Source of the DNA: Nectonema munidae
Taxonomy: Eukaryota; Nematomorpha; Nectonematoida; Nectonematidae
Reading direction: 5' to 3'
DNA length: 64,000 nt
Assembly (NCBI GenBank): GCA_030549495.1
Contig: JAUIRK010000511.1
Coordinates: 1,222,501-1,286,500, forward strand
Shown here piece by piece: positions 1-12,132 of this stretch (its first letter is position 1; each line of letters starts with the position of its first letter). The position numbers and the translations under genes are program-made. The notes below the pieces were generated by a model, which was given only the letters and a program-made list of their open reading frames with translations, ran no database searches and was not told where the DNA came from.

Positions 1-107
1 ATATTTGTAATGATTTGATGAAGCTGAAGGAATGTCCATATTTATGTATCAACGAAGAATATAGTTGCATAGTAAGACAAATGTTTATAGTTCGATTCTA
101 TGAGATC

Positions 108-418
108 CAGGCCCGTAGCCAGCGAGGGGGCCAAGCCCCCCCCCCCAACTCAGATTCAGAGCCCCCTCCCCAACCTAATATATTTCGTTATCAATAAAGG
201 GTTCAAAAAATGGTTTATTTTTAGACTATATATAAAATTTGGTACTTATTAGTTATCTCCCTCCCACTTTAATTTTTTTTCAGTAATTTACAAAAAAAAA
301 ATTGAATGAGGGTGAGATAACCCATAAGTACCAAAAATTTTTTTGTGAAAATATTTAGCCCCCCCCCCCCCAATTTTTTCCAGCCCTCCCAATTGAAAAG
401 TCCTAGCTACGGGCCTGA
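108..418. mobile_element. hAT-type MITE, 311 bp, with TIRs and 8-bp TSD
   Basis: The ends are inverted repeats: the left begins CAGGCCCGTAGCCAGC, and the right end, reverse-complemented, begins CAGGCCCGTAGCTAGG. The 8-bp direct repeat ATGAGATC flanks the element at 100-107 and 419-426, as expected for hAT transposition. A second, inner dyad (about 240-263 with 308-332, around GGTACTTATTAGTTATCTCC) makes much of the element self-complementary. C-homopolymers lie just inside both ends. There is no coding capacity, so it would have been moved in trans. The intact TSD suggests a fairly recent insertion. Confidence 0.88.
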
Positions 419-639
419 TGAGATCCCCTATATTCTCTAGGAGATAACTGTCACCCAGACACATTATAATCCCGAACATCATTCCGAAGATTTCCGAACA
501 CCAATCATTTCATTTTGACGTCATTGTTTTGCATCAACAAAGTTCTTTCTTTTATTTGACGTCAATAGTTTGGCATAATTACAATTCCTTTTAGAATCCC
601 CTTATTCCCCAAAAAGTTCAATGTGGAATTTTGCAACTG

Positions 640-1844
640 AGAGAAAAAGAATGAGAACAACTGACTTAGAAGAGGATTGGATGTTGTGGTGTAAAACAGT
701 TCGTGAAGATAATGTGCATATGTCTGGCTTCATTAAGCACAAAATCTTGCCAAAAGATTTTTCTGCAAGTGATGGCTGGTTGACTTGATTCAAGCAGCGT
801 CATGATATCCAGTATTAGAGGTAAATCAGCAGATGTTAGACCAGAAACAACTGAACGATGGCATAGCCATGACTTATCAAAATTGTTATAAGAGTATGAG
901 GAATACTTTTAATACAAATGAAGCAGGTATATTCTATAAACTGTTACCTAACATGTCTCTTGTTGTCAAAGGTGATCGATCAGTGTCATGGCGGTAAAAG
1001 ATCCAAAGAAAGCATTTCTGTTTTACCCCGTGCAAACATGCATGGTAGTGAAAAAGTTTAACTTTTGGTGATAGAGAAATCAAAGAAACCGAGATGCTTC
1101 AAGGGTGTTATAAAGCTAATCCACGTGCATGGATGACTTCAAATATTTTTACTGAATGAGTCAGAGAGCAAGATAAGAAATTTCATCTAAAGAAACGCAA
1201 AGTAGCCCTAGTTATTGACAACTGTCCGGCATATTCCGATATCAGTGGCTTGAAATCAATCAGGTTCATATTTCTACCACCAAATACAACGAGCAAAGCA
1301 CAACCTATGGACCAAGGAATCATCGCAAACACGAAGCACAATTAAAAGACAGTACACGAGTTGTTGAATGCAATTGAAAAGAAAGAAGATCATCCATCCA
1401 TGTCAGTTCTTCAAGGAATTCGTCTGATTAGTCAGGCATGGATACGTTGAAGCAAAAAACAATAGCCAACCGTTTCGGTCATTATGGTTTCAAAACAGAG
1501 CCTATAAAAAGAAATCAATAGAATATGAGAATCATCAAGATGACGATGACCCAGAAGATAACTTGCCTATTACTCAATTAATCGAATCACATAGTTATGA
1601 ACCAGATGACGACTTAATTGCAGTTGAACCACTCACCGATGAAGCCATTGTTGAAATGGTAAAGAAAGCACCAGAAATACAAATGATGCTAGTGATGACG
1701 ATGATTTTGACTTATCTGAGCCAACACTCAACAGCTATTGATCACTGTACAAAATTAATTAGATATTTGGAAGCTCGAGAAGATGCAGAAGAGTTTTTAA
1801 GTGTGATTCTAAGAGAAAAATGGCGTGTACCTAGCGAACTTTAA
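640..1844 (+). pseudogene. Decayed Tigger/pogo (jerky-like) transposase
   Basis: Conceptual translation in several frames follows the order of a Tigger transposase. Near 650-800 there is a CENP-B-type DNA-binding segment (WMLWCKTVREDNV, then ASDGWL). Near 910-960 there is an N-terminal catalytic stretch resembling the usual NADETGLFYKLLP. At about 1200-1320 there is VALVIDNCPAY followed by FLPPNTTSKAQPMDQGI, the second catalytic Asp and its conserved downstream motif. The last 93 codons (1563-1844) remain open and acidic, like Tigger C-termini. Frame changes and stops are frequent, so it is inactive. I could not place TIRs. Confidence 0.75.
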
Positions 1845-3576
1845 CAACAGCGTTTATGCTATAAATACTTGTAAATCTATTCGCCATTATCGTTCTTTGA
1901 TCCTTAAACTTACGACTTTCTTATTTATTTTTATTAGCAACCTTGTTTTGTTTATTTTCTAAAATTAGGCTAAAATATATACTCCTATTATTGCAAATAC
2001 ATATTTTTTTTACTTTTAAAACTTGCAAAAGATTTATAGTAAAACTTTCAAACTAGTAAGTTTCAATAATTCTATTTTAATAATAATTTTATTCATTTTA
2101 TTCAATGAGTTTAAATTTTCATATGTTAAAGTTTCTTTTACAAAAATCTGAAGTAAAAGCTCTTTCTCTTTCACGATTATAATTTCACTGTATTTATATA
2201 TATAGAGAGGGGGAGAAATTTTTTGCTTTCAACAAAACACTTATGAAACAAAGCACTCCTTTACGACCTAAGAACCGTTGGACAAGAAGCCTGTTCGACC
2301 AAATGTCCATTATTGGAATTGCCAAGTGACGATACGTCTGTTGGACGAATTGTCAGTCGAGAACAATTCCACACACCCTAAAATCAAATTACATATGATT
2401 TATAAATAATGAAAACTTTTGTTGATTATAAATATACCATAATAATATTTCTTTGACAAAAACGTAATATTATTTAACAGTTTGAAGTTGAAGAAGTAAA
2501 AAATTTCAAATAATATAAAAAGAATAACAGTTTTTCATACTAATGGAGCTGAATTTTCAAATGGATGCCAGTTATTTTTTTTGAGAAGCATTATCGATAA
2601 CGGTTTTTTAATGCAGTTCTGTGTTGTAAATAAAAAAAAGAAATAAGTTTCATATTTAACTAAAAATTAGAAAACAAAAAAGAATCATACTAAATCACTT
2701 AAGGTGGATTTGATCACGTGATTGCATTTATTCCCCAAAGCCAGAAGAGTACATTTATCATTTTCGTGGATTTTGGATGCTCGATTCTCCAAGTATGCTT
2801 TACCGCTTCTAGTTTTTGCTTTTCTAAACAACATATTGTTAAATTCTAAAACAGCCCATCACAAGTGAGTGACTCCCAAATTCATTCATTAGAAGGCGTC
2901 AAAGCAAAAAAGTAAAAATTCCACTGAAAATGGCAAATTAATCATGGAAGAGAAATTTAGAGATATATGTAAAGACTAGATAAATTATTATTATTCTTTA
3001 TTTTATTATTTTATCTATTACTTTTATTAAAATATGATAAAATGCCTACTTTTAATGCAAAAAGTCTGTAGAGCTAATTAACAGAGATTTAACTCTTTCA
3101 AAGAAAAAGCTAGCTGATAAGATAAAATCAATAAGGACATTTTCAAATATTAAATGTATGTTAAAAAATGTTATACAAAGGATTTCCAAAATAACAATTA
3201 AGTAGTTGTCTTGTTGGTTGTCGGCCCAAAAACTAAGATAGAACCGGCAAGACCGTATAAAGAGCCTGCATTCCCAATACTAGGTCAGCACAGCCGACTT
3301 GAATTGACTTGGTAAAGATTCATTATTAATAGGAAAACAAAAATTTGACTATAAAATGTTATTATTTTATAAAGTATAAGGAGACTTCGATTAAAAATGA
3401 TTAATATTGGAAAACTTTATATAAACTACAAGCTATATTTTAAAATCTTAATCAAAACTTCTAGATAATTTAACAACAACGTAAAATTACAAAGCAAAAC
3501 GCTTAAATAATATAAGTACGGTGAATTTCTTATAGATAATAACTTATTATATTACAGAAACAGGCATATCCTGATT
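1845..3576. other. Non-coding stretch, no clear gene
   Basis: This is AT-rich sequence without a convincing ORF. The one item of note is 2,280-2,370, which has several GGACGAATTGTC and ACCAAATGTCC-type words. These resemble the 42-bp minisatellite unit at 35.45-35.62 kb. Confidence 0.4.
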
Positions 3577-3719
3577 ACAGGATACTACATAAGCAAATAG
3601 AAATGAAAATGACTTAAATTTTAGTTATTCAGATTTTTCAACATAACCGTTAGATAATAAAGGATTAAAATATAATTAATTCAAGTATGCAGGCTAAAAA
3701 TATTCAAAAGTTCGGATAG
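3577..3719 (+). repeat. 143-bp direct repeat, copy A
   Basis: By eye this block, starting ACAGGATACTACATAAGC and ending AAAAGTTCGGATAG, is base-for-base identical to 10,322-10,464 in the same orientation. Flanks differ on both sides. It has no coding capacity, and I saw no clean terminal inverted repeat. Origin unknown: a short interspersed element or a recent templated duplication. Confidence 0.9.
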
Positions 3720-4051
3720 CAAACCAGATGAAATTGAATGATATGAAGACCAAACGGATTATATTATTAGATCTCATTTTCTTCTTTTATTAACCAAAGA
3801 AAGTCCATGAAAACTCAAAAAAAAATATAAAAAAAAAATTATAAAATAAAGTCCATGCCGATTTGAAAAAAAATTCTGTTTAGCTATTAAAATTAAATTA
3901 AATTTAGTATACATTTAAATGTGCATCTAATAATAAACAAAATTAAACAGAAATTATGAAGTTCTAGATTAATTAATAAAAATAAAATTTTAAATTAGCG
4001 AAGCAGATGCTAAATTTTTCAAAAAAAAATTCTAATCTTCATTTCAGTTCA

Positions 4052-4276
4052 CTAAAATGAAAGAAATATACGAAAATAGACATCAGAAAATTCTACATTC
4101 ATGTCTAGCTTGCCTTCCAGAAATGGCTGGATTTCTTTCCATAGTATCGCTTGGAAAAAATTTCCTTTGCAAAGCCACCTCCTCACGTTTAAGTGCAGCA
4201 AGAGTTTTTCAAATCGAAAACAAACAAGATTTGAAGCATTTGTTATACACTGTTTTAATGTCTTCATTAAAAACAT
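4052..4276 (-). pseudogene. hAT transposase fragment (Charlie/ZBED-like)
   Basis: The minus-strand 74-codon frame contains LHLNVRRWLCKGNFFQAIL followed by a KEIQPFLEGK segment. This matches the conserved HTEVRWLSKGN…ELREEI.FL block found mid-way in hAT-Charlie, ZBED5 and FAM200 transposases. Neighbouring minus-strand frames are broken. A hAT-like terminus lies about 1 kb away at 5,289 in the orientation that would be this element's 5' end, so the two may belong together. Confidence 0.55.
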
Positions 4277-5254
4277 TTTTCAACACATCGGATATGGGTT
4301 TATGGTTCGGCGTACTGGGTACTAATTATATCTGGAAATTTTTGCTTAGCCAGATTCCAACTTAATACCATGTGCTGTAAAAAATGTATCACTTTGTCAA
4401 ATGTTTCATTACAGTTGTTTTATTGCTAAGTTTCTTAAAATAAAAAAAATTATCCACAAGGTACATGTACATGCCATATACATATTGTACGTAAACACAA
4501 GGCTGAGATAAGTTTGAAGCATCCATCTTTTCATCAATCTGAGCAAAAAAAGTTGAAAATATTCCGAATCAATACAACCACGTCTGACATGTTATCAGAT
4601 GTTATCCCCTATTAGCCTTCTAACGGTATCATTTGACAGGAACATATGCTTTAACTTTACAACTTCTTAGCACATTCAAAACATCTTTACAAGGTAATAT
4701 TAACTGTTTTGGGACTTTTTGACAACAGATTTTTTTGAAACTTTTCAAAGCATAGTTAATATTTTAAAAAACATGAATTTGTGCAATCATTCAGCCAATA
4801 GTTTTGTTTACCGAACTAGAGTGCTTCACTACCAGCGCAAGCTTTACTTGAGGGGCTTAAAGAAAGTGAATGCTAACACTACAGAACAGAAAGGACACTT
4901 ATGTTCCTCTTCGGCAGTAAAATGAAATTTCACGTGTGCGTCGTCATATTTCATTTTTTTTAGCCATCAAGAAAAATGCACATTTACAAATTAGGCCTGA
5001 AAAGCAATAAAAGAAAAAAATATTACTTTAATAGAACTCTTTAAAAATGTGACTTATTGGCAAAAATGGCAAATGACCCATGGAACAACTTAGTGGCACT
5101 GTGAACCATAGTTGATGCAAACAGAATTACAAATAAGGTCATTTGACTTAATAAAATCTGTGCAGTTTCGAGGGGATTGAGCAAGTATAATTTTAATAAT
5201 GGTGGTATGTTCATTGGACAAATATTCTTTTATAGTAAATTTAAAAAAAAAGTT

Positions 5255-5289
5255 CACTCACCTCCCCATTTTGAGGATGTGCGCCCCTG
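5255..5289. mobile_element. Terminal repeat of a CAGGGGCGCACATCCTC element
   Basis: GAGGATGTGCGCCCCTG ends at 5,289 and is the exact reverse complement of the end that begins the repeat at 34,123. The DNA inside it (5,000-5,255) does not resemble that repeat, so the two share termini but not cores, as an autonomous element and a deleted derivative would. Confidence 0.6.
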
Positions 5290-5444
5290 TTTTGTAGATA
5301 TACTTTAATTTAGTGGTAAAATTTACCGCAATTGAAACATTTTGAAAATTCTAGTTTCTAAGAAACATTGATAAAATTATCAAGGATCTGTTGAAACTAA
5401 TAAATTTTTGCAGTGGGGATTTTTCATGAACATAACGGTCAACT

Positions 5445-5470
5445 AACCGGTGTGGCCGTCCTAGGGTTAA
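5445..5470. mobile_element. piggyBac-like terminus
   Basis: The sequence reads …GGCCGTCCTAGGGTTAA. In reverse complement this starts TTAACCCTAGGACGGCC, the usual form of a piggyBac-family end with its TTAA target. No partner end was found within a few kb, so it is probably a solitary remnant. Confidence 0.35.
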
Positions 5471-6089
5471 AACTATAAAAAAAAAATAATAATTAAAACA
5501 TTTAAGGTGAACTACTTCCAAAATTTTGGAAAAAAATATTTAGTTTTATCGATGGTAATTTTTTACCTAATACATATGAATAAAAATTAAGATTAAATAA
5601 TTATTGTATGTAAGAGATCTCTTGATTAATGATACATTTAACGTTTTCTATTATCAAAAGTATTTAAAAATTTATTACACTATAACTCCCATGACAATAA
5701 CTTGACAAAAATACAATAAAAAAAATATTTTTTGAAATATGATAATTAAAGATTATTTATATATATATACGTAATTATGGATTATTACAGGTAAAACTCT
5801 AATCGCAAAATTATAGAAACTAATCAAATAATTTTGATGTACTATCTTCTGAAATTAAAATTGAAATCATTTAGTATCAATTTCTCAACTACTGTGGAAA
5901 AAGTTAAAATTAATTTTAAACTGAGAATCTAAACTTTTTTAAACAGCAATTAATGTTTATAAATGAAATAATATATATATAAAGTTATTTTTGATCACAC
6001 ATTTTACATTTTTATAAACTTAGATTGAAACAAAGGTTAATGACCATAAAAGAAAAAGTTTTAGAGATTCAGAAGAAACAGAACTGATA

Positions 6090-6700
6090 TCTTGATTCTT
6101 TTATGTATAAAAACTTAACCGATGGTCACTTCGCCAATATGATAGACTCAACCACTACTCATAATCACAATCTTATAAATAAAAAAAATATTAGACATCT
6201 ACGTTCAAACAAAAAATTATTTAGTCAATATTTTATTCCTAACTCCATTAGGGCCTGGAATATTCTACCTTGGAAATAAAATACCTTCGCAACATTAAGT
6301 CCTTTAAAAAAAATTAAAAGCTCTTCAAACTTAATTTATTCCTTTAAAATCTGTTTAAAATTTTGTTTTTTTCTTTTTTCTTTCCAACCTTAGTGAGTAA
6401 TTCTCTTTTTATATCCCCATAGTGCATTACAATACTATCCTTCTGACCCTGTATGATTATTCTTTTTATCTCCTATCTTTTCAACAAATTTAATATTTCA
6501 AATTACTTGATTTCATTCTTATGTTTTATCATATTTATTTTCATTATTTTTACCTTTTTTTCTATCTTCTTCCCCTTAATATCTTTCGCTATTAAAATTC
6601 AGTCCCTCTTCTTTATTTATTCTTTTTTTACTTTCTCAAACCTTTAATTTATATAGATATATTATTTATATATATATATAACTCTTTTAATTTTCCTTCT
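6090..6700 (+). mobile_element. 5'-truncated LINE, ORF2 C-terminal tail
   Basis: About 6,155-6,280 translates to …LINKKNIRHLRSNKK…NSIRAWNILPWK followed by a stop. This is the typical non-LTR reverse-transcriptase C-terminal tail, comparable to LRNKHNLRNIRYKF…SIKTWNSLPICIRL in the LINE at 20.9-23.75 kb. The following T-rich stretch is presumably its 3' UTR. Only the tail is present, as expected for abortive target-primed reverse transcription. Confidence 0.65.
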
Positions 6701-7475
6701 ACCTTGAAAAATACCTTCGAACACAGTGTGATCAGATTCTCCTCTTCATTTTCTTACATATGCTTCAAACTCCTTATTTGCATCTACCTCAATCTCTGCC
6801 AACGGTTCTCAATTGCTCATCTTGCATATTCACACACCCTCTCGACTCTTCTTATTCCACTCCAATGCTTACTTTCCAAGCCGATGATATTTAAAAAATG
6901 AATTTTCCGACATCGACGTCTTCCTGCATCCAAATCAAATGTTATATCTTACACCATCAAACTGTTTATACTAAAATCAATTTTCTTTTAATTATTCAAT
7001 CATGTGAGGACAACCTATCTTGGATTTTTCACTTTTTTAAATAAATCCTTCAAAATCCTTCAATATTCAAATTGGAATTTGAAGCTTTCATGATATGTTC
7101 TGAAAATTAAAATGAAAAGCAAAAATAACTAAACCTATGCGAAAAATTTCTTTAATTTATAACATTTTACTCTTATAAAAAATTTGAAATCAATATTCGG
7201 ATATCAAATCTTTATTATCACTAAACTAATGTGGTCATTCTCAGCAATTATATTTCGTTAAGAAAATATAATTAAAAACTCTCTTTTTCAGGGATCTTTT
7301 TCTAAATTTAAATTTTAAATTTATAAAATATGTTGAAAAAACATTCACCTAAAAACACTCAAAAACTAGTTTTTAAAATTACATATTATTTTTAGAGCTT
7401 TAAACTTTGTTTTTTTTAATAAAAAAAATTAAACTGAAAAAAGAAAAATAAATTTTTAATTAATAATTATGAGCC

Positions 7476-7560
7476 TCAATGGTTGTAGGTTGTACCTCTC
7501 AGCTTAAAAGTTGAAGGTAAGGGGTTCGATCGCCAAGGCTCCCATTTCTTATGATAAGCC
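7476..7560 (+). repeat. tRNA-like SINE head, degenerate
   Basis: TGGTTGTAGGTTG (7,480-7,492) resembles an A box, and GGTTCGATCGCC (7,522-7,533) a B box, about 40 bp apart as in tRNA-derived pol III promoters. It differs from the three SINE copies elsewhere and has no clear tRNA fold. It is followed by AT-rich tandem sequence with TTAATAAATTATATTATTAA units (7,570-7,680). Confidence 0.45.
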
Positions 7561-8225
7561 AAGTTATCATAAGGGGTTTTAATATATTTAAATTATATTA
7601 TTAAAAAATTTTAATAAATTATATTATTAAAAAATTTTAATAAATTATATTAAAAATAATATAAATATATTTATATTATACATAACCACGCATGGATAGT
7701 TCTTTTAAGGCATTTCTATGATTTCTCCCCGTGAATTTTTCTTTGTGTATATTGAAGAAGTGATATAAAATTATTCGGAGGCAAATTAACACATGTAATA
7801 TTGAATGACATACTATGATAGTTTAAATTTAAGACTAGTTTAGAAAGATTTATTTTTTTTATTCTCACTTTTTGTGTTAATTAATTATCAAATTCCAGAC
7901 TTCATTGGGTTATTTTTATATCAATTATGTTGAATAAAATAGACAAAAGCAAACAACTATAGAAAGTAAAAAAAAAGAAGAATGAAAAATCGTTTTGCCT
8001 TTCTAAAAACTATTTTAGAAGTTTTCTTTAAATTTCTGATGGGGGCCGTCATAGCAGGATTGGGATTTGAATAGGTTTTTTTAATTTTAAGACTTAGTCT
8101 TTTACATAACTTAATTTTTAAAGTAAACAACAAACTATTTTATTTTTTCAACTAATTTCGATTTTGGGCTATATATTTAAATTTTGGCCTAATTAATTTA
8201 AAATTTAGATTTAACTCTTTAAAAA

Positions 8226-9680
8226 TTGATACAGTATCATTTTGAGAAATGTTTTGGACATAAAAACTGGTTCGACGCGTTAAGCGTAGTTTTGTACTGC
8301 GCGTATGAATACTCATTTATATTGATCTATTGCAATTCTCTAGTACAAAGTTCTGCAATCTTTTTTACACACAGGCCCAAAGTTTTATCCCAGGAGTATG
8401 ATCTGAGGTTCCACAAATTCAAATACGCATATGCCCGCAGCCCAGGACCTAGAGAGGAAAGGCGTGTAATCATTGATTACTTGAGCCATGAATATATCAA
8501 ACTGGTTCAAGAAATCCTCTCGTCACTTAAGAGTTTGGTGCTAACTCACTCATTAGTATATACAATGTGTATAAAGGAAAATGTTTATTACCGATAAGGC
8601 TAGATATTTCACCAAGTTAACTCCATAACTCCGCTACTAACAGGTTTTCCTGCCAAAACATGAGTTACTCAACGATCCGTCTGAACTAAGTTTTAAGCGG
8701 AGTCGCTAACATGGAAAGATGTCTGTGGATTTCTCTAAATTGTGTCTCCGCCAGCGTCATTCATTGTTATTTCCACTTAGTCAGGAATTAGATCGCTTGT
8801 TAGGCACATCTGGCCTCTATAATCAATCCACCTCCTAACCCAGCGTTTTATTTGTCTGTTCCAAGACCCCTCCTCAAATCCTCTAAAGCAAGAAACTAAT
8901 CTTCTTCCTCTGTTCCATGATATGGCAACATTTGGGCTCCTGTCCATGTGGGAAGTGATGTTCCAAAGGGTCTGGACCCTAGTCACCACATGTTCCCTCC
9001 TCTATAACAAGGATGGACTCAACTATCGAGTAGACTTGATGGGGTTAGGAGATAACCAGGTTCTGATGACTCATTTACCTCAGGGTGCTGAGCTGCCTCT
9101 GATACATCAATCTCTGTACACGGCGCTAGACAATATTTCCCAGGAGACCGGACTTCCTCTAAAACGAGAGGAAACCAACCCCTCAATGTTTTATTTCGAG
9201 TTTTTCTAGACTTGAAGTACATAAGTAGAACAGGTGGTGAGGTCATGGAGATAGCTCCTTCCCTGAATCTTCAGCTGAGCGACATTCATTCAGCCGGGGT
9301 GACTGTTGTGGGCGAATTTATTTCTCGCATAGCTTGTTCCTACGAGGCTTATTGCGAACCAAACATCAGAAAAAAACGATTTCACCGCATAAATTTGCAG
9401 CATTTTTAGACCTTAGCCGAACTTTGGGTGGCATTAAAAGTAAATCCCAACTCCATTTACTGTATCAGACGCCATCAAGACTCAGCAAATGAAAATCTCT
9501 ACCTTTAGCAGGCAGTCGAGAATGGATTGGCCCTATTGGTTGTCTAATCTATGCTAGATAGGTGTTAACTGGACGGCTGTATCCAGAGATCCTTTCACTA
9601 CAATACTGCCTGCTGACTTGGGACTCTTGGTGCGCTTCTCAGAAGTTGAAAAAGTTCTCCCTTCTTTAGATTTAGGCCTT
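8226..9680 (+). pseudogene. Endogenous viral element: mononegavirus-like L polymerase fragment (fossil)
   Basis: This block is less AT-rich than its surroundings. It carries plus-strand frames that read like part of a negative-strand RNA virus L protein. The key signal is VDLMGLGDNQVLMTHLP near 9,040-9,090: GDNQ is the polymerase catalytic motif of the order Mononegavirales and its relatives. A rhabdovirus-like region precedes it, and plausible L sequence follows (ISRTGGEVMEIAPSLNLQLS). It covers only a middle part of L. It is broken in several places and cannot encode a polymerase. Rhabdo-like is my best guess; other Mononegavirales or Jingchuvirales families are possible. The decay suggests an old insertion. 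Confidence 0.6.
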
Positions 9681-9782
9681 CCTAAAAATGTTCTGGTTAC
9701 GCACATGCTCATATATACAATCTCATTTTTTGCTTATAAACACCATTTTTAGCATGTCCAGCGTGTTAAAAGTGGTGCCGGG

Positions 9783-9842
9783 TCAAAACGCCCCAAAAAT
9801 AAAACGCCCCAAAAACAAAACGCCCCAAAATCAAAACGCCCA
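9783..9842 (+). repeat. 16-bp minisatellite, about 4 copies
   Basis: The word ACGCCCC recurs every 16 bp (GCCCC starting near 9,790, 9,806, 9,822 and 9,838) within AAAACGCCCCAAAAA units. It abuts a LINE tail at 9,844. Confidence 0.85.
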
Positions 9843-9843
9843 A

Positions 9844-10321
9844 TGCTATCAAAATATGGAACTCACTTCCAATTGATATTAGAGAAAATGTAATTCTTAA
9901 AAATTTCAAAAAAAGATTGAAAGAATTTCTACTTGGTTGAAAAGAATCAAATTGTGTGTATACACACGTGTTACTATATTTTTTGATAATATTTTTTCAG
10001 TTCTTAGCCTGTTTTCCTTCCCTTTTTTTAGATAACTACTCAATCACTTATTAAAATAGTTCTCACTCACCTTCACCTTCCTTATCAAGTCATCAATCAA
10101 AGAAATCTTGATTCATCTTCATTTCTCTTTCAAATCTCAATTTTACTTCATTCTGATGCAGTTTCAACATCATCTCTCTGCTTTTATGACTTTGGAAATA
10201 CTTGTTTTCCTTTCAATTTAGAGCATCTTCATGTTACAATTCAAAAGGGAATTTTCATATGTTTTTTTGTATCTTTTATTGTTTTCCCTTGTATATGTTC
10301 TTCTCAATCCATTCTTATGGC
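9844..10321 (+). mobile_element. LINE 3' fragment (ORF2 tail plus 3' UTR)
   Basis: 9,845-9,941 translates to AIKIWNSLPIDIRENV…FKKRLKEFLLG then a stop, the classic C-terminal signature of CR1/Jockey-type reverse transcriptases. The roughly 380 bp of T-rich sequence that follows, up to the 143-bp repeat, is probably its 3' UTR. It differs from both the 6.1-kb tail and the 20.9-kb LINE, so more than one LINE lineage is present. Confidence 0.6.
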
Positions 10322-10464
10322 ACAGGATACTACATAAGCAAATAGAAATGAAAATGACTTAAATTTTAGTTATTCAGATTTTTCAACATAACCGTTAGAT
10401 AATAAAGGATTAAAATATAATTAATTCAAGTATGCAGGCTAAAAATATTCAAAAGTTCGGATAG
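10322..10464 (+). repeat. 143-bp direct repeat, copy B
   Basis: Identical by eye to 3,577-3,719. The flanks both contain TATATGTTCTT: about 18 bp before the left edge, and immediately after the right edge. This suggests insertion or duplication into a LINE 3' UTR. No function can be assigned. Confidence 0.9.
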
Positions 10465-11978
10465 TATATGTTCTTATGTGCCATTTCATAAAATGATAAA
10501 AAATATTTGTTGACCTGATTTTTAAACACAGATTATGCTAGTGTAGGTTTTCAAATAGCGACTTGTTATTTTTGTTAAAGACATTGGTTTTCAATACTTG
10601 TAAATAGTATTTCAAATACATTTTAAAGTATTTGTATTGTAGATGAAAAAACCCTATAAAATATATTTGTATTTGAGAAAATTCAATTTATTTGTATTTG
10701 AATTTAAAACACTCCCAAATATATTTAACCCCAAATCGGATACATACATGATTTATCAAAATTATTCATATAATTTATAAAATTAGACAAAAATTTTGTA
10801 ACGTTCTCATTCAAATAAAGCTGAACATTTAAATATTAAGAATTTAAAAAGACTTTAAGATGTTTCAAAATAAAAATTCTAAAAAAACTGTGAACCCTAA
10901 TTCTAATAAATCATTGTATAAAATATAAAATCAAATCTAGATTGAGGAAATAATCCAGAATGATTACAACTATCTTGATATTTGATTATTTTTTTAAATT
11001 TTATTTCAAAACCAAATAATTAATGGACTCTTATGGTTAAAATGGAAATAAGTTTAAAACAAAAGTTATCCAATTTTTAATATACATATTACTTTTTTTT
11101 AAAGTTTTTCTATATTTTTAATACATCTTTTTTTTATTATGAATTAGCAGGTCAGCATTCATAGGGTTGCGTTCAGGGTTTACCCTGTCTAAAATTGCTG
11201 AGTAATTAAGTAAAATAAAACGCCAGTCAAATCTCTTAAAAATTTGAAAAGTTCTGCAAATTTTGGATCCGACTCTGATTATTTTATAAGGACTTCAATA
11301 ACATTGATTATAGAAATTATAAAGATTGCAATGGTTTAGCATTAATATTAATTTTTTTGACATGTAATTAAAAGTCACTCTTTTTACTTAGTATTTCGAA
11401 TCGACTTTGAAATCTACCATTCTTATTTTATTTCAATCAAATTTAGTGAATAATCACAGAATTTTTTTTAAAGGTTTTAAGATTAATTTAAAAATCCTTA
11501 AAATGCTTTATTATTTACATTTAATCCCACCTAGAGTAATTAAGTTTTGGGTAGGTACGCAATTTTGCACTACTATAATTTTTTTAATAGGAATGTTTAT
11601 GAAATATCTTATTCAAAAGAGTTAATCCATTTCATCCTAAACATAACTTTTAGTTTAGCTAATAAATCTCATGCTAAACATAACGTTGATCTTGTCCGAC
11701 TCTGACTCTACAGTTTAATATAATAATTAAGCATTAACTTAACTAAAATGGGCCAATCCATTGAGATTGAGATTTTGACTCCTTAATTTTATTAGATACC
11801 TACTCATATCTCTTTGAAATCCCAGCCCTATCCTTTTATGGATATATGTGTCAGTGTTGTGTATTTTTTGTTTCTTTTAAAATGTATTTTGTCTATATAT
11901 TTGTATGAAGATAGGCGTAACAGAAATTATACACGACTATTAAAATTTAGATAAACTTCTGTAAAAAAGTTTAAAAAA
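10465..11978. other. AT-rich non-coding stretch
   Basis: I saw no gene, TIR pair or tandem array that could be supported here. The short frame at 11,407-11,625 has no recognisable domain and is likely chance. Confidence 0.4.
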
Positions 11979-12132
11979 ATAGATGAAGGATAGAAATACA
12001 AAATATTTGTCATTTTGCGAACTTCTTCAGTTGTAAAAGTTAATAGTATAAAAACTGTCCATTTTCGAACTTTTACAACTGAAGAAGGTCACAATGACCT
12101 CAATATTTTGTATTTCTCTCCTTTAGCTATTT
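11979..12132. repeat. Foldback (hairpin) element, arms about 62 bp
   Basis: The left arm (11,979-12,041) contains AGAAATACAAAATATTTG and ACTTCTTCAGTTGTAAAAGT. The right arm (12,068-12,132) contains their near-perfect reverse complements. The loop is about 26 bp. Weaker complementarity extends outward to about 11,940 and 12,175. This is a foldback-type MITE or a recent inverted duplication. Confidence 0.8.

Noticed and set aside
3200-3310. GC-richer patch that looked like a tRNA or SINE
   Set aside because: No A/B-box pair and no cloverleaf could be drawn.
8777-8989. Minus-strand frame over the viral-like block
   Set aside because: It is antisense to the plus-strand polymerase-like sequence and has no domain of its own.
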